Position numbers and translations under genes: made by a program. The notes beneath the pieces are model-generated. The model made no database searches. It was not told the DNA's origin and saw nothing but the letters and a program-made list of their open reading frames with translations. A stretch of DNA of 64,000 nt, taken from contig WPIO01000017.1 of the NCBI GenBank assembly GCA_009760855.2, positions 935,001-999,000 on the forward strand, given 5' to 3'. This document shows, one piece after another, positions 49,901 to 57,699 of this stretch (position 1 is the stretch's first letter; the number at the start of each line of letters is the position of its first letter). The DNA comes from Cristatella mucedo (lineage: Eukaryota; Bryozoa; Phylactolaemata; Cristatellidae).

Positions 49901-52900
49901 CTAATGCCGCGACCCTTAAATACAGTTCCTCATATTGTGGCGAGCCCAACCATAAAATTAACGCGTGCGCAATGTGGAACGGCGTGTTTTTCGATGGTCT
50001 TAAGCCCCTGTGTTCGACCCCCAAAGGGGTCGCGACCCACAGGTCGAGAACCGCTGGTCTATCGGCACTCTCTTCTACATGTGTTAACGAAACGGTCTAT
50101 TTCAGCTGCCAGCACATCGAGTTGACCAGCGGAAAGATTGGCTCCTAAAAAGGGTAAAAGTCCTGTCATCTCAACGGATCAATTCTGGCCAGACCTCTAC
50201 TTCTGATGCTATTTGAAGTCAATTGACTGACCAAGAGGTCGCCACAGGTCAAATAAGCACATTTACTATTTCTGCTGCTAGTTTGCCTGGCACAGACACA
50301 AAAAGCAACCGGTTTCCACGAGCTGGTGTCATTCCTGTATTACCACTGGGGTCCCGGTCACTACTATTTCCAGAAACTGCAAATACGAGGTCGAGTTTTT
50401 CCTTCTGTAAACACGTAATAATACGACATTTGCATAGAGCCCTAAGTAATTGGAATTTATTTCTAGGCACTTTAAATATGACGGAAAGGAAGCATGTCAA
50501 TTGGTTGGTGAGAACCTGCTCCATGCCAGCACACATCAGTGCACAACAAAGGACGATTCATAGAGATGGGGCAAATTCAGCACGAAGGATAAACGACGTC
50601 TAGCAAATTCTGCAACCATTCCATTGAATATAGCCGGCGACACGCTGCCTTAGAGCACATGGCTTCAAAGAAGCATTGCCAAAGAAAAACTGCTAAAGGA
50701 TAGGTAAAACGACTCCATTTATTTACTGCACCAAGCGGTACATATTTTTTCCAGTTTTGCAATTGTTTGTCGCAGCTGCAGTTCAAGACCAAGCCTCACA
50801 CTCAAGCTATATGTATACTTGCTCCCGAGTTGACTAGCCCAAATAGACTGACCACGACGTTATTCACCCTGCAAATAATGTTTGCATGGTTTAGTCGACA
50901 ATAGCAGATCACTTGCGACTACCAAATCGGCATCATCCGAAGCTCGTAGATAGTTTGTTCTCGCTCAGGTTGAGTTTCGTTCAAGCAGACATCCTTTTCA
51001 AGAGCTCCAGAATGGGAAGTTCCTTACAAATTGCACCGTGCCAGGAAGGTACCCCTGGCACCATCATATCCACGACTTACTATGAACCATTGCTACTATC
51101 ACATTATGTTGGCAGCTCAAACAGCATGTCCACCAAAAGCCAATTCAAGTCCTAACTGACAATACTTGGGACCGTTGTGGAAGAGCTGTTTTTGAGATTT
51201 TAGCCGGAATGTTTGATGGCACTCCAACTAGGTTCTTCTCACTGAAAGTTCTGGAAGACGTTAATTTTACGACTACCTCCCCAAGCCTTGACAGAAACTA
51301 TCAACTAGTTTGGCACTGATTTCAATTACCTTGCCTGTGGTTCAAGCTATACGACACCAGCACTCACGATGTTATGATAGACTTATTACCTTGATCAATT
51401 CATGCAACTTGCCTGGACTATTTGTTGAACCTCAGAATGGATATCTTTCCCTCGTCAAAGCTTGACTTGAACCAGCTAGTGAGCCCGACAGAAAGCATTT
51501 TTAATCATGCCCCACGCTGAAGGCACTTCTTGGACTTCATTAATGGTAAAGGCACACCTAATCAAAAAATACTTGTAACACCTGCTCTAAAAAGTTAGCT
51601 GTCTTGGATAATGGCTTCTGAGTACGTAGTTGGCCAAGAGTGACTACCCCAAACCACCCCACGATTCTGTCCAAGGGTTAAGAGTGCAAGTGAGGCCGAG
51701 TTCTAAACAAGTCTGCAGACTGTTCCGAGAGACTGATTTAACGTGACAACAGTTGCTGATACTGATGTGGAAAGGCTCGACCAGCAAGTACTGGGGGTCT
51801 GTCGCAGAATATACCACATCTTGAGAAGATCAGTACCTGTATCCACCTACTCGAAAGAGAAACTGGAAATGCTACCTCAAACCCACTCGGCCACGTGCCA
51901 CCCTTTTAGGGCTGCGTGTATACTTGACCCGTTTGGCAGTTGTCCAAGCTGCCAAAAGGAAAGGGAGAGTATGAACCGGATATATCCCGGATCTTTGGTC
52001 AGCAGCAAAGTGCCCAATGGCGGAAGTATATTTCATCAAACGTCAGCCATCCCGTGATATATCTTAGTTCAACCCGCGATATTATAGTCGAAGATTGGTC
52101 GATAGCACAGAGCTCCTGGCTGCCCCAACTTGCTCTCAGATGTGTGCTTATGCCTTGCGGCAGTAACAATGAGCAGCTGTTTAATGATAATGAACAACTG
52201 TTTTCCAAGTACAACGACTTCTTAGCTGACATCAGACGCTCACTAAAACCGGAAAACACAAGTACCTCGATGTTTATCACCTAAGATTCTTAAGTTTTAC
52301 TTGTAGATGACGTTTCTCTGCACTTTAGTGACAAGCCGATAGATGTTTTTCTACTTAATTTATTCGTTCCTGGGCATTATACTATAGGCCGCTTATTTCT
52401 TCTGCATTTCATTATGAACTATCGAATTTCACTATGCAAAGCCAAGACGGATTTGTGCAGATTTGTACATTTGTTGCGCAGATTTTGGGCTTTTGCAAAG
52501 ATTGTGGTCATTTTGCACATACTTGAGCCCTTTTGAGAGAGAATCGGTCTTCCCCTGGCTAAAAATCGACGTGAGATCATAATTAGTACAGCCAAGACGG
52601 GTGGCAATACTAAACTTAGCAAATCCTAAATTAGAAGACTTTAATGAGCCCATGCCTAGTCAAATGAAATTACATGCTGGGGGATGCATTTCCTAGCCAA
52701 TGCTCTAGTTTACTACTACTGCTGCTACTACTCTACTAATACTAACAATAATAATAATAACAAATTTGTATAGCATCATCAGAGAACTTAAATCTCTTTC
52801 TGGGGCGTTTACATATAATGCAAAAGATGCACGACCAAATGGCTAGAGGTAATATGCAAAATGTCAACAAGCATAACCTGGTTAGAGGTAACATTCTTGT

Positions 52901-54557
52901 TGCCAACATACAAATATGGTTAATGGTAACATGCACAGTGTCAGCACACATACGCATACAAAGGACGACTCACAAGGATACACTAAATGCTGCGAGAAGT
53001 GCAGTGCTAGCCCAAAAAATCAATGCATCACGGGGATTGACCCAAACCTGAAACTGCCGAGTTTTACAAAATCACGGCCAAAGATACTACCACAGAGTAA
53101 GGTTAACATGAGGAAGCAGTAAATGTACCGGATTGTGCATGCTGCCACCTTGGTTGGACTACTAGGTGCAAAAAATAACATGCCCAATTAATTTGTTTGT
53201 CGGTTTCACGTGGGTGCAGAAACAGTAAAGGTTTTCGAAGGATTGTTTTTGGCAGCACAATCAGAAGACAGCGAAGTAAGATTTTTTGGATGTACCAGAT
53301 ATACCTCTCTAGAAAAATGCATCTTAACAATTGCGTTGGGCACTAGTTTGGGTAATGTTCAAGGTTTGAGATTTATTTTGCACATGCACATACACACATC
53401 AGATCTGGTTTGAGAATATGCAAAAAATCGGTGGTACAGTTAGAGCAAGAAACCAGCTCACTACGTTTCCCGATGAAAAAATAGGCGTAGAGCACTACAA
53501 CACTGCTTTATAAGTCTTGGTAAATACATATGATAAAAAACATGGTGACTTGCATGGGTTATAATGTGTTCCCTGAAATCATGAGACTGTAGTTCAATTT
53601 AGTGCATGCATTTAGTTAACTGAGATAGATAAAACCTAGGACACAATTTATTGTTTACCAGAAAACCCTGTTCGATTTTTCCTTTCAACCGTACGGTCAA
53701 AGTTTAGCATCTCTTTTTAAGATATTAAATTTATGGCTGTCAAAATGGTCAAATTAGCATGCTTCCAAACTCTCGACGATTGCTCAAAAAACTCCCATTA
53801 CGGTTGTCGATTTGAGTTTTTATAGAGTTGCATACTAGATGCGTTTACTAAATTTTATTTCGGAGTGCTGTGACTATACTAGAAAATAAGATCTGTCGAG
53901 AATGGTGACTGTCTGTAGCTAGAAATTGTCAGTTACTACAAAAGCAGGGTCATTTCACATATCTTTCACCTGTTAAGATAACTAGATTGGGAACATGTCA
54001 GATTTGCTACAAATATTGCTAACTCATGCAAAATCATGTTACGGTAAAACTTCGTTAGCCTGCGGTTCATGAAAAAACTGAACTAACCGAGATTCTAAGT
54101 CGATCCTCACGGTAGCGTAGATTTTTCGGGCCAGCACTGTAGATGCATTTTTAGCTTCTTTTTAAATATCGTCAAGTCGGGAGATGTTGTGACATCAGTC
54201 GCGAGCGAGTTTCAGGCTTTGGGAGAATATCAACTAAATGCAGTCTCCCGGGGATTTGAGGCGCAGCTAAACGACCCCAGTCAGAGCAGCAGGTGGTACG
54301 TGCATAGCCTGATGCACTATACGGTATTTCACAGCGTAAATAAGCCAATTACCTTTAGGACCTCTGAAATCCGGTATGCCAGCGCTGGTGCTGATGCCCG
54401 CGCCTGTATGCACGACAATTCGCCGCCCAGCTTGGATCCACTCGGCGAGTTGTCGTACTTTAGCCTCGACTTGTTGGGATTCATCAAACAGTTCAGGGGC
54501 ACCGCATTTCCCTTTGTGGCTATACTCCGACAAGCCCGAGGCGTAATTGACCGACAT
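30360..54557 (-). CDS. SIRT6: SIRT6-like NAD+-dependent protein deacylase (whole gene, 6 coding exons)
   Basis: Joining 54557-54353, 49182-49075, 42234-42107, 39025-38940, 34060-33980 and 30837-30360 on the minus strand gives 361 codons plus stop (vertebrate SIRT6 is about 355). All five introns are GT-AG and the reading phase is kept at every junction. The protein opens [19 protein letters not shown], as in vertebrate SIRT6. The NAD-binding HTGAGIS is at 50-56, GIPDFRG at 60-66, QNVDGLH at 113-119 and the catalytic His at 133. The zinc cysteines are C141, C144, C166 and C175; the last pair is two residues closer than in the human protein. [11 protein letters not shown] and VIVNLQ complete the Rossmann part, and the C-terminal tail (about 110 residues) is rich in Lys/Arg and likely nuclear. 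Family knowledge: SIRT6 deacylates histone H3 on chromatin and acts in DNA repair and metabolic gene control. Non-coding exons, promoter and poly(A) site were not resolved. The gene looks intact. Confidence 0.95.
31914..32035. repeat. (TA)n flanked by palindromic AGATCTAGATCTATAG arms
   Basis: Left arm GATAGATCTAGATCTATAG at about 31927-31945, (TA)n at 31946-31993, right arm CTATAGATCTAGATCTATAG at about 32002-32021, then CATAGATCTAGATCC. The whole forms a long hairpin in SIRT6 intron 5. Confidence 0.92.
33262..33432 (+). mobile_element. SINE-2 in SIRT6 intron 5
   Basis: Plus strand: CCAGCCCACGGGTAAGGTGC, altered B-box region, ACCATTTATTGCCAACTCCA, GGTGGCTATAGCCGTTAAGG, tail GAGGCTGTTGAATCAGCCAA. 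Confidence 0.8.
33980..34060 (-). CDS. SIRT6: SIRT6 coding exon 5
   Basis: Short 81-nt exon: [20 protein letters not shown] then SAEQTA. It matches the SIRT6 motif GELRDTILDWEDSLPDRDL. The acceptor is GCATTTTAG|GGGC and the donor GCGAG|GTGCGT. Both boundaries split an Arg codon (AG|G). Confidence 0.94.
35735..36085 (+). mobile_element. LINE-A-like fragment in SIRT6 intron 4
   Basis: Plus strand (antisense to the gene): reads the equivalents of [18 protein letters not shown] and [16 protein letters not shown] with gaps. The divergence suggests an old or related subfamily. Confidence 0.65.
36118..36190 (-). mobile_element. LINE-A or SINE-1 tail fragment
   Basis: TAATAATAATAA followed by ATTTGTATAGCACAGCACAGAG and TCTCTTTCTAGGCACTTTACAG: the reverse complement of the shared tail without a recognisable body. 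Confidence 0.6.
37770..38150 (+). pseudogene. Tc1-like transposase remnant in SIRT6 intron 4
   Basis: Plus-strand pieces in shifted frames read [18 protein letters not shown] (helix-turn-helix DNA-binding segment), [10 protein letters not shown] (the GRPR-like spacer), [20 protein letters not shown] and [20 protein letters not shown] ending in DW. These match the order and wording typical of Tc1/mariner transposases just before the first catalytic Asp. Beyond DW the sequence degenerates, so the DDE core is absent. Stops and indels between the blocks show a dead copy. No terminal inverted repeats were located. It is antisense to the host gene. Confidence 0.75.
38500..38560. repeat. (GT)n-rich microsatellite
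   Basis: GTGTTTGTGTGTGTATGTGT and following GT-rich sequence in SIRT6 intron 4. Confidence 0.9.
38940..39025 (-). CDS. SIRT6: SIRT6 coding exon 4 (zinc-module exon)
   Basis: Codons 148-175 plus two bases: [19 protein letters not shown] then TQMKRRGRC. It supplies zinc cysteines C166 and C175. Two further cysteines (152 and 155) have no counterpart in the human protein as I recall it. The acceptor is TTCTTTTGCAG|TAC and the donor TGCAG|GTAGCC. It is less conserved than exon 3, as expected for the zinc module of this family. Confidence 0.9.
39400..39448. repeat. Perfect 24-bp inverted repeat with a 1-nt spacer
   Basis: The arm GTTTGTGGGTTATTTACAAG plus TACT is followed by one C and then its exact reverse complement. 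A further ATTTACAAGTACTCAG copy sits just upstream at 39386-39400. It lies in SIRT6 intron 3, about 380 nt upstream of the exon 4 acceptor. Confidence 0.96.
39985..40135 (-). mobile_element. SINE-2 in SIRT6 intron 3
   Basis: Reverse complement: TTGATTCAACAGCCTCATTT, ACATAGCGACAGAAGAGCCT, CAGGCAATAAAGGATTGTCC, then a degraded head around GGCCTGGGTCGGGTAGAAC. Confidence 0.8.
40325..40620 (-). mobile_element. LINE-A 3' fragment
   Basis: Reverse complement of a worn tail (AATAAGACATTTATTTAG, AACTCAATCTCTTCACATGC) and 3' UTR, then the last C-terminal codons up to about 40610. It lies in SIRT6 intron 3... upstream side of exon 4, sense to the gene. Confidence 0.72.
40660..40905 (+). mobile_element. 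LINE-A 3' UTR and tail
   Basis: Plus-strand copy of the 3' UTR (GATTCGTCCTTTACGTGC..., GACCCTGTGCATGTCA) with a complete tail hairpin at 40842-40880 and a short (ATT)n. A 24-nt segment (GCATGCTGCTGCTAACCATATTT-like) is duplicated in tandem near 40720-40750. Confidence 0.82.
40906..41160 (-). mobile_element. LINE-A C-terminal fragment, part 1 of a copy split by SINE-2
   Basis: Minus strand: [45 protein letters not shown]. Similarity breaks at 41160, where a SINE-2 lies, and continues at about 41316. Confidence 0.8.
41165..41315 (+). mobile_element. SINE-2 nested in LINE-A
   Basis: tRNA-like part with B-box-like AGTTCGAATCC at about 41192-41202, then GGGCGATTCTTTATTGCCCC, GTGATAGCCGTAGAGGCTCT and a tail ending in TTTAAATCGGCTAG. 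It interrupts a minus-strand LINE-A. Confidence 0.82.
41316..41700 (-). mobile_element. LINE-A RT fragment, part 2 of the split copy
   Basis: Minus strand: [20 protein letters not shown] (the YADD motif is mutated to YAGD), FLKFND equivalents and LDDPIIS equivalents. It ends at about 41690 beside a SINE-1 tail fragment. Confidence 0.8.
41700..41760 (-). mobile_element. SINE-1 tail fragment
   Basis: ATTCTGTTTTATAGCACCAT followed by AAGAGAACTGAATCTCTATC and CAGGGGCTTC is the reverse complement of the SINE-1 tail. The tRNA-like head is missing. Confidence 0.6.
42107..42234 (-). CDS. SIRT6: SIRT6 coding exon 3 (catalytic His exon)
   Basis: Codons 105-147, ending in phase 0. It carries [17 protein letters not shown], the catalytic His133 in LHGDMF, and the first zinc pair C141-x2-C144. 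The acceptor is TATTTTTCAG|GGTAT and the donor TTCAG|GTATGT. This is the most conserved part of the protein and fixes the family assignment. Confidence 0.96.
42525..43070 (+). mobile_element. LINE-A 3' end copy in SIRT6 intron 2
   Basis: Plus strand (antisense to the gene): [54 protein letters not shown], the 3' UTR and a tail hairpin at 43010-43050 with short ATTATTA. Confidence 0.87.
43073..43560 (-). mobile_element. LINE-A fragment spanning the RT fingers
   Basis: Minus strand: [18 protein letters not shown], then [33 protein letters not shown]. This RT N-terminal part is missing in most other copies here. It abuts a plus-strand LINE-A end at 43070. Confidence 0.83.
43655..43935 (+). mobile_element. 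LINE-A 3' end copy
   Basis: Plus-strand last codons ([16 protein letters not shown] equivalent), 3' UTR and tail hairpin at 43868-43910 with a mutated right arm, then ATT-rich sequence. Confidence 0.83.
45098..45275 (+). mobile_element. SINE-1 with enlarged middle
   Basis: Plus strand: CTGGGCCAGTCCAGTGGTTA (A box), AAGGTGCTCGCC, about 40 extra nt around AATGACCTTGATAACCGAG, then GCACGAGCCCCG and the tail (CTGAATAGGGATTCAATTCT, CTTAACGGGTTATACAAATG). Confidence 0.72.
45428..45595 (-). mobile_element. SINE-2 in SIRT6 intron 2
   Basis: Reverse complement: TTAGCTGATTTAACAGTCCC, AGAACCTTGAAGGCTATCAC, AGGACTCGAACCAACGATCT (B box GGTTCGAGTCC), GAGAGCACCTTACTTATTCC. Confidence 0.83.
46262..46430 (-). 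mobile_element. SINE-2 in SIRT6 intron 2
   Basis: Reverse complement: CTAGCTGATTAAACAGCCTC, AGAAGAGCCTTTACGGCTAT, CAGTGGCGATAAAGGATCGC, CGAATCGAACCCACGACCTC (B box GGGTTCGATTC), CCACCTTACCCAGTTGCCAT (A-box side). The inner segment GACCTCGGGTCCGAGGTC is a near-perfect hairpin. Confidence 0.88.
46505..47072 (+). mobile_element. LINE-B C-terminal region, split by LINE-A
   Basis: Plus strand: [20 protein letters not shown] and [14 protein letters not shown] equivalents, [19 protein letters not shown], then [10 protein letters not shown] and the hydrophobic [13 protein letters not shown] segment. At 47072 it is cut by a minus-strand LINE-A. The LINE-B 3' UTR resumes at about 47938. Confidence 0.85.
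47073..47935 (-). mobile_element. LINE-A copy inserted in LINE-B
   Basis: (AAT)n at 47076-47085, tail hairpin, 3' UTR, then one 187-codon frame (47900-47337) from [18 protein letters not shown] to [20 protein letters not shown]. It is 5'-truncated at about 47935 inside the codons preceding FQSDLSLD. Sense to SIRT6, in intron 2... between exons 3 and 2. Confidence 0.9.
47938..48010 (+). mobile_element. LINE-B 3' UTR end, second part of the split copy
   Basis: AAACTCACGTGTAACACACACATAGTCCTTGTGG...AACAGGCAGAGATACATTAC is the LINE-B terminal segment. It completes the element interrupted at 47072. Confidence 0.78.
48300..48690 (-). mobile_element. Old LINE fragment (LINE-A relative)
   Basis: Minus strand: [52 protein letters not shown]. 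This is the LINE-A C-terminal extension with strong divergence. A piece reading [12 protein letters not shown] near 48310-48340 matches the subfamily seen at 26.2 kb. Confidence 0.65.
48690..48734. repeat. (CA)n microsatellite
   Basis: CACACACACACACAAACAAA then CACACACACATACACATATA, immediately 3' of a SINE-1 tail on the minus strand. Confidence 0.95.
48734..48882 (-). mobile_element. SINE-1 in SIRT6 intron 2
   Basis: Minus strand, sense to the gene: GGTTAAGGTGCTCACCCCGA, GGGCTCGAGCCCC, tail (GGGGCACTAGACAAATGAAT). The 3' end abuts a (CA)n/(TA)n microsatellite. It lies about 190 nt downstream of the exon 2 donor. Confidence 0.85.
49075..49182 (-). CDS. SIRT6: SIRT6 coding exon 2
   Basis: Codons 69-105 (split at both ends): GVWTLEEKG, then [14 protein letters not shown], which is the conserved sirtuin segment following the first NAD loop. 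The acceptor is TGTGTTCTTAG|GCGTCTGG and the donor GCAG|GTTTGT. The (ATT)n tail of a LINE-A copy starts 12 nt upstream of the acceptor AG. Confidence 0.95.
49196..49862 (-). mobile_element. LINE-A copy ending next to the SIRT6 exon 2 acceptor
   Basis: Sense to SIRT6. The (ATT)n tail occupies 49196-49216, then tail hairpin, 3' UTR and C-terminal extension ([38 protein letters not shown]). It is 5'-truncated at about 49862, 20 nt before a SPIN-like MITE. The tail is separated from the exon 2 acceptor AG by 11 nt only. Confidence 0.92.
49883..50056. mobile_element. SPIN-like nonautonomous hAT transposon (MITE), copy 2, in SIRT6 intron 1
   Basis: A 174-bp element: left end CAGTGGTTCTCAACCTTCCT, then AATGCCGCGACCCTTAAATA, TTCGATGGTCTTAAG, CCCCAAAGGGGTCGCGACCC and right end ACAGGTCGAGAACCGCTG. 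The flanks GTCTAACA (49875-49882) and GTCTATCG (50057-50064) share 6 of 8 bases with central TA. It is the same family as 9961-10150, with a better left end and a shorter middle. It lies just beyond a LINE-A copy in SIRT6 intron 1. Confidence 0.9.
50415..50585 (-). mobile_element. LINE-A 3' UTR fragment
   Basis: Reverse complement of a worn tail (ATTTGCATAGAGCCCTAAG, TTTCTAGGCACTTTAAATATG) and 3' UTR up to ATGGGGCAAATTCAGC. No (ATT)n remains beyond AATAATA. Confidence 0.65.
50586..52744. other. SIRT6 intron 1 interior; possibly a decayed, unidentified coding element
   Basis: Between about 50910 and 52285 several plus-strand frames of 70-115 codons follow one another (50913-51155, 51743-52057, 51940-52284) with non-repetitive, protein-like composition. 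They could be a dead transposon of unknown family; no diagnostic motif is visible. Confidence 0.3.
52745..53010 (-). mobile_element. LINE-A 3' UTR and tail, decayed
   Basis: (AAT)n at 52747-52760, then ACAAATTTGTATAGCATCAT and CTCTTTCTGGGGCGTTTACA, then a 3' UTR resembling other copies (CAACAAGCATAACCTGGTTAG, AAAGGACGACTCACAAGG). Confidence 0.78.
53011..54139. other. SIRT6 intron 1, unassigned
   Basis: AT-rich with no repeat family recognised. Confidence 0.5.
54140..54325 (-). mobile_element. LINE-A C-terminal fragment abutting SIRT6 exon 1
   Basis: Matches the codons at the end of the LINE-A C-terminal extension in reverse complement (TTTTTAGCTTCTTTTTAAAT, GTGACATCAGTCGCGAGCGA). It continues as far as CAGGTGGTACGTGCATAGCCTG at about 54312. 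The exon 1 splice donor is at 54352. It has no tail. Confidence 0.8.
54353..54557 (-). CDS. SIRT6: SIRT6 coding exon 1
   Basis: Codons 1-68 plus one base. The ATG at 54557 is chosen because [10 protein letters not shown] matches the conserved SIRT6 N-terminus. It contains the NAD-binding loop [11 protein letters not shown] and IPDFRGPK. The donor reads AAAG|GTAATT at 54352-54351. The reading frame stays open upstream of the ATG, but that part shows no sirtuin similarity. A LINE-A fragment begins only about 30 nt into the following intron. Confidence 0.95.
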
Positions 54558-54844
54558 TCTGCACCTGCAAAAGTGCGGTAGGGGCCAAGCACGAGGAGCA
54601 CGCACCTACCGCACCTAAACAACTAAGGCGCCACACAGCGAGCACATTATAAATAATTCTCACTTCGAGATCATGTGTTTGAGAGACCCATAGATATTTG
54701 CTTACTTGATCATTTCCGGGTTCGGACAGCCGTATCTGGGCGGGGTTGGATTATTAAGTGCTGCGTGGGTAGACGAGAGCTCCCTTCGATCTGTTTCACA
54801 TCTTAGCAAATTGTAGTTTCGTAGCACGCGTGCCGCGCTGGTTT

Positions 54845-54980
54845 TACCCAAAATTTAAGGTGCTCGTCCCGATCATGGTCAAGGTGAATATGATTGAAGG
54901 CCGAGGTCGTGGGTTCGTGGTCCGCGGCCTACGCGAAGCGCCTGAATAGAGATTAACTTCTATTAGGACGCAATAAAAAA
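54845..54980 (+). mobile_element. SINE-1 upstream of SIRT6
   Basis: Plus strand: AAGGTGCTCGTCCCGATCAT, extra middle like the 45.1-kb copy, GTCGTGGGTTCGTGG, tail AAGCGCCTGAATAGAGATTA, ACTTCTATTAGGACGCAATA. It lies about 290 nt upstream of the start codon, divergent from the gene. Confidence 0.75.
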
Positions 54981-56879
54981 TAGATTACACTTACAGTGAG
55001 GATGAAATGAAAGTGCTGCTAAAACACAAGAAATGGCCTTACATTCAAAGAAGCGGATACATAATTTTTTTAATCTCTTGTCTATCCGAATGCAAGTTCT
55101 ACTGATGAACTGGAATCCGGCGTTAATACATGCCAAACTGGCCGTGCCTTTCAAATTTGGAGTAATTTATTTGAATCCAACCATGCGATTACAAAAAAAT
55201 TCCGGCCGCTATTTTGCAATTCAGTTAGGTACTTTGATTTCTTCCAACGACAATTAAACAGCACAACTAGTTGACAGGAATTACATTTTCCCGGAAGTTC
55301 GTCTCTTGGAGATTTTAGAAAACAAGACATCAAGTCAACGCAAAAAGGAGGACAATACGGTCAAATTGTCAGCACGCGTTGGCATATCTTTACGTAATAT
55401 ACGGGAGAGCGACTCCGCTCGAAAACAATTTACTTTAGCACATAAGTAAACAATACCTACGTACTCAGCGTAATAAGAGTCAACCATTTCGAACTCACAA
55501 TGCCGCATCCAGCCAGCTGAGTGCAAATGAAAAATGCCGTACCCAATTTCTAGCCCCAAATTTAAAGTCAGTTTCTGCCCTTATCGAATAAGTAAACTTT
55601 ACTTGTAAGTCTGCTCTAGGTCGTTGTAGCTGATCGCGCGGCGGGTGCGATGGTTGTCAACATTTTGAAGTACGATGCATACATTATTTTCTTGGGATCA
55701 TTGGTGGCATGCCGAATAGAGCTGAACTCTTAATTACGTAGTCACTGTCTTTATCTGCTTGATTCTAGCCTGCTTCCCTTGTTGCAAATGTAGAGTGCCT
55801 AGAAAGAGATTAAGTTTTCTAAGGGCATTACAAAAATGTATTGTTTAAAAATGCATTTTTATTTGTAGTCTTTCATGCGGTCTGACTTAAAGATTAAAGG
55901 TGTTCTATGGTTCAAACTGTATTTCCAATACTTTTACTTGTGTTGTGTCTAGTCCCGCGGCAGATGACCTTACGGCTGCTCGGTATTTTGAAATTACTCG
56001 AGAGCAGATGCAAGCAAGGATAAGTGTAGTAATGTCGTGTTTGTACAAATACTAAATATCTTTATGCTGCATGAACCAACCGCCGATATTCAGTTGGCTT
56101 TTGCATAAAAAGACTTATATTGGACACTCACGGCCTGCTTCCGTCAGCGTGCAATTCCAATTTATCCATTTTCAGCAGGCAGCGCAGGAGAGACTGGAGG
56201 TGCATTTAAAACAGATCGGTCGATAAAGAAAGCAACGCGGAAGCAGAGAATGTTGTTGCAGAATGCTCGGCCCGATTTCCAGAAAATTAATTTGAGGCTT
56301 CTGCTCATGTCACTTATCCAAATTGAATCTTCGGCACTTTTTTAATTTTCTTAGATCTAAAACATTCTGCCGTGATTTTTAGTTTATTAGGAGAAAACTA
56401 GAGACTCCTGGTATTTAGTGCAAGTCAGCTTTTGTTTATAAATAAATGTATCCGAACGTTCTTCACGAGTTCACCGAGGTTTCTAACAGATTACAATGCC
56501 TGCATGCCCATTTCTTTTGTCAATAAAGCAATCTTGCCCAGCTCAGCTGGTTTCTAGCTCCAAGAGAGTAACTTACTGTATATGCTAATTGAACTTGAAG
56601 AAATAGGCTGAAATAGTGGATCTTCGCTGAGCGCAGATAAGCATTCAGTCTGGACATGGCCAAACAGAGACTTCATTTGTGCGTGGAGAGGAGTCTTTGC
56701 GCATAAATTATAGCGATGTATTTCATTTAGGTAAACTTTATGAAAGTGGGCTATAAATTGGTAGAAGAAAATCAGGGGCCTGCTGCGAAGTTTCATAAAA
56801 ATTCGTGTTAGCTCATTTTCTAGAGAAGGAATGACTATAATCAAGTGCGATTCTAGCAACTAGAATCAAAGCCGTTTGC
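54981..56879. other. Flank upstream of SIRT6, unassigned apart from a LINE-A tail at 55.8 kb
   Basis: No supported exon on either strand and no clear promoter motif. It is the place to look for a 5' UTR exon or a divergent neighbour. Confidence 0.45.
55775..55850 (+). mobile_element. LINE-A tail fragment
   Basis: CTTCCCTTGTTGCAAATGTA then GAGTGCCTAGAAAGAGATTA and AGTTTTCTAAGGGCATTA: an isolated plus-strand tail hairpin. Confidence 0.72.
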
Positions 56880-57440
56880 ATGCCTTATATTTTGTAGACA
56901 CGATCAAATGATGAGTGGTGTCATGCTTGATAAACAATATGAATGACATACTTAAGGCTGACATGCACAGGGTCAGCATGCAAGTGTGGTTAATAGTAGC
57001 ATGCAACAGTGTCAGCATGTATAAGCACATAAAGGACGAATCACAGGGACCCACCAAATACTGTCCGAAATAGGTGCGTTTTAATTTCTTTTGAAATGTG
57101 GTCAAGTCAAGAGATGTCGTGACGCAAGTCGGGAGGGAGTTCCAGGCTTTGGGAGCATATAAAATGCACGATCTCCACAAGATTTGAGTTTCGCACGAGG
57201 CATAGGTAAAAAGTTTCCAAAAAGCGGGTGGTACAATGCTTGGCCTGGTGGGGGAGTAGATCTGATAGGTAGAGGAAATAGGAAAGTAGATAAGAATAGG
57301 AAGATATAGAAAGAATATAATAAAATAGAAAGATATCAAGAATAGAATAGAAAGATAGGAAAGTAGGCAGACTCGATTGTGGTGCTAATGTGGTCGTCTA
57401 ATGAAAGGTCGCTTTGGAACATGACACCTTATTTCGTGCA
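56880..57440 (-). mobile_element. LINE-A 3' fragment, decayed, with internal AG/AT-rich tract
   Basis: 3' UTR at 56885-57060, C-terminal codons at 57060-57270 ([20 protein letters not shown] on the minus strand), then about 85 nt of GAAAGATA/GAATAGAA-like tract (57270-57357). Another LINE-A piece (TAGGCAGACTCGATTGTGG...) follows to 57435. The tail is missing. Confidence 0.78.
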
Positions 57441-57699
57441 GTCAATATAAATACTGCTATTTTCCATTTACAGTGTTAAAGGTGCAGCGGAAAGATTGTC
57501 TACCTTTCTGTTCGAATTTAAATCATCCTGCTGCCATAGCGAAAACATTGCAAGCATAGCATACATTTATATGCCTTTATGCAAACGTGTGCTGTTATTT
57601 CTTGCAGATACACCACGAGTAAGCACGAAGCAATGTCTGAATGATTTGGGGTGTTTACAGATTGATTACTTAGGCATACTGATGACTAGTTTGAATAAG

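Noticed and set aside
53210-53413. Possible extra SIRT6 exon because of the words [10 protein letters not shown]
   Set aside because: Plus strand, opposite to the gene, and the true LGSS segment is encoded in exon 6 at 30837 onward.
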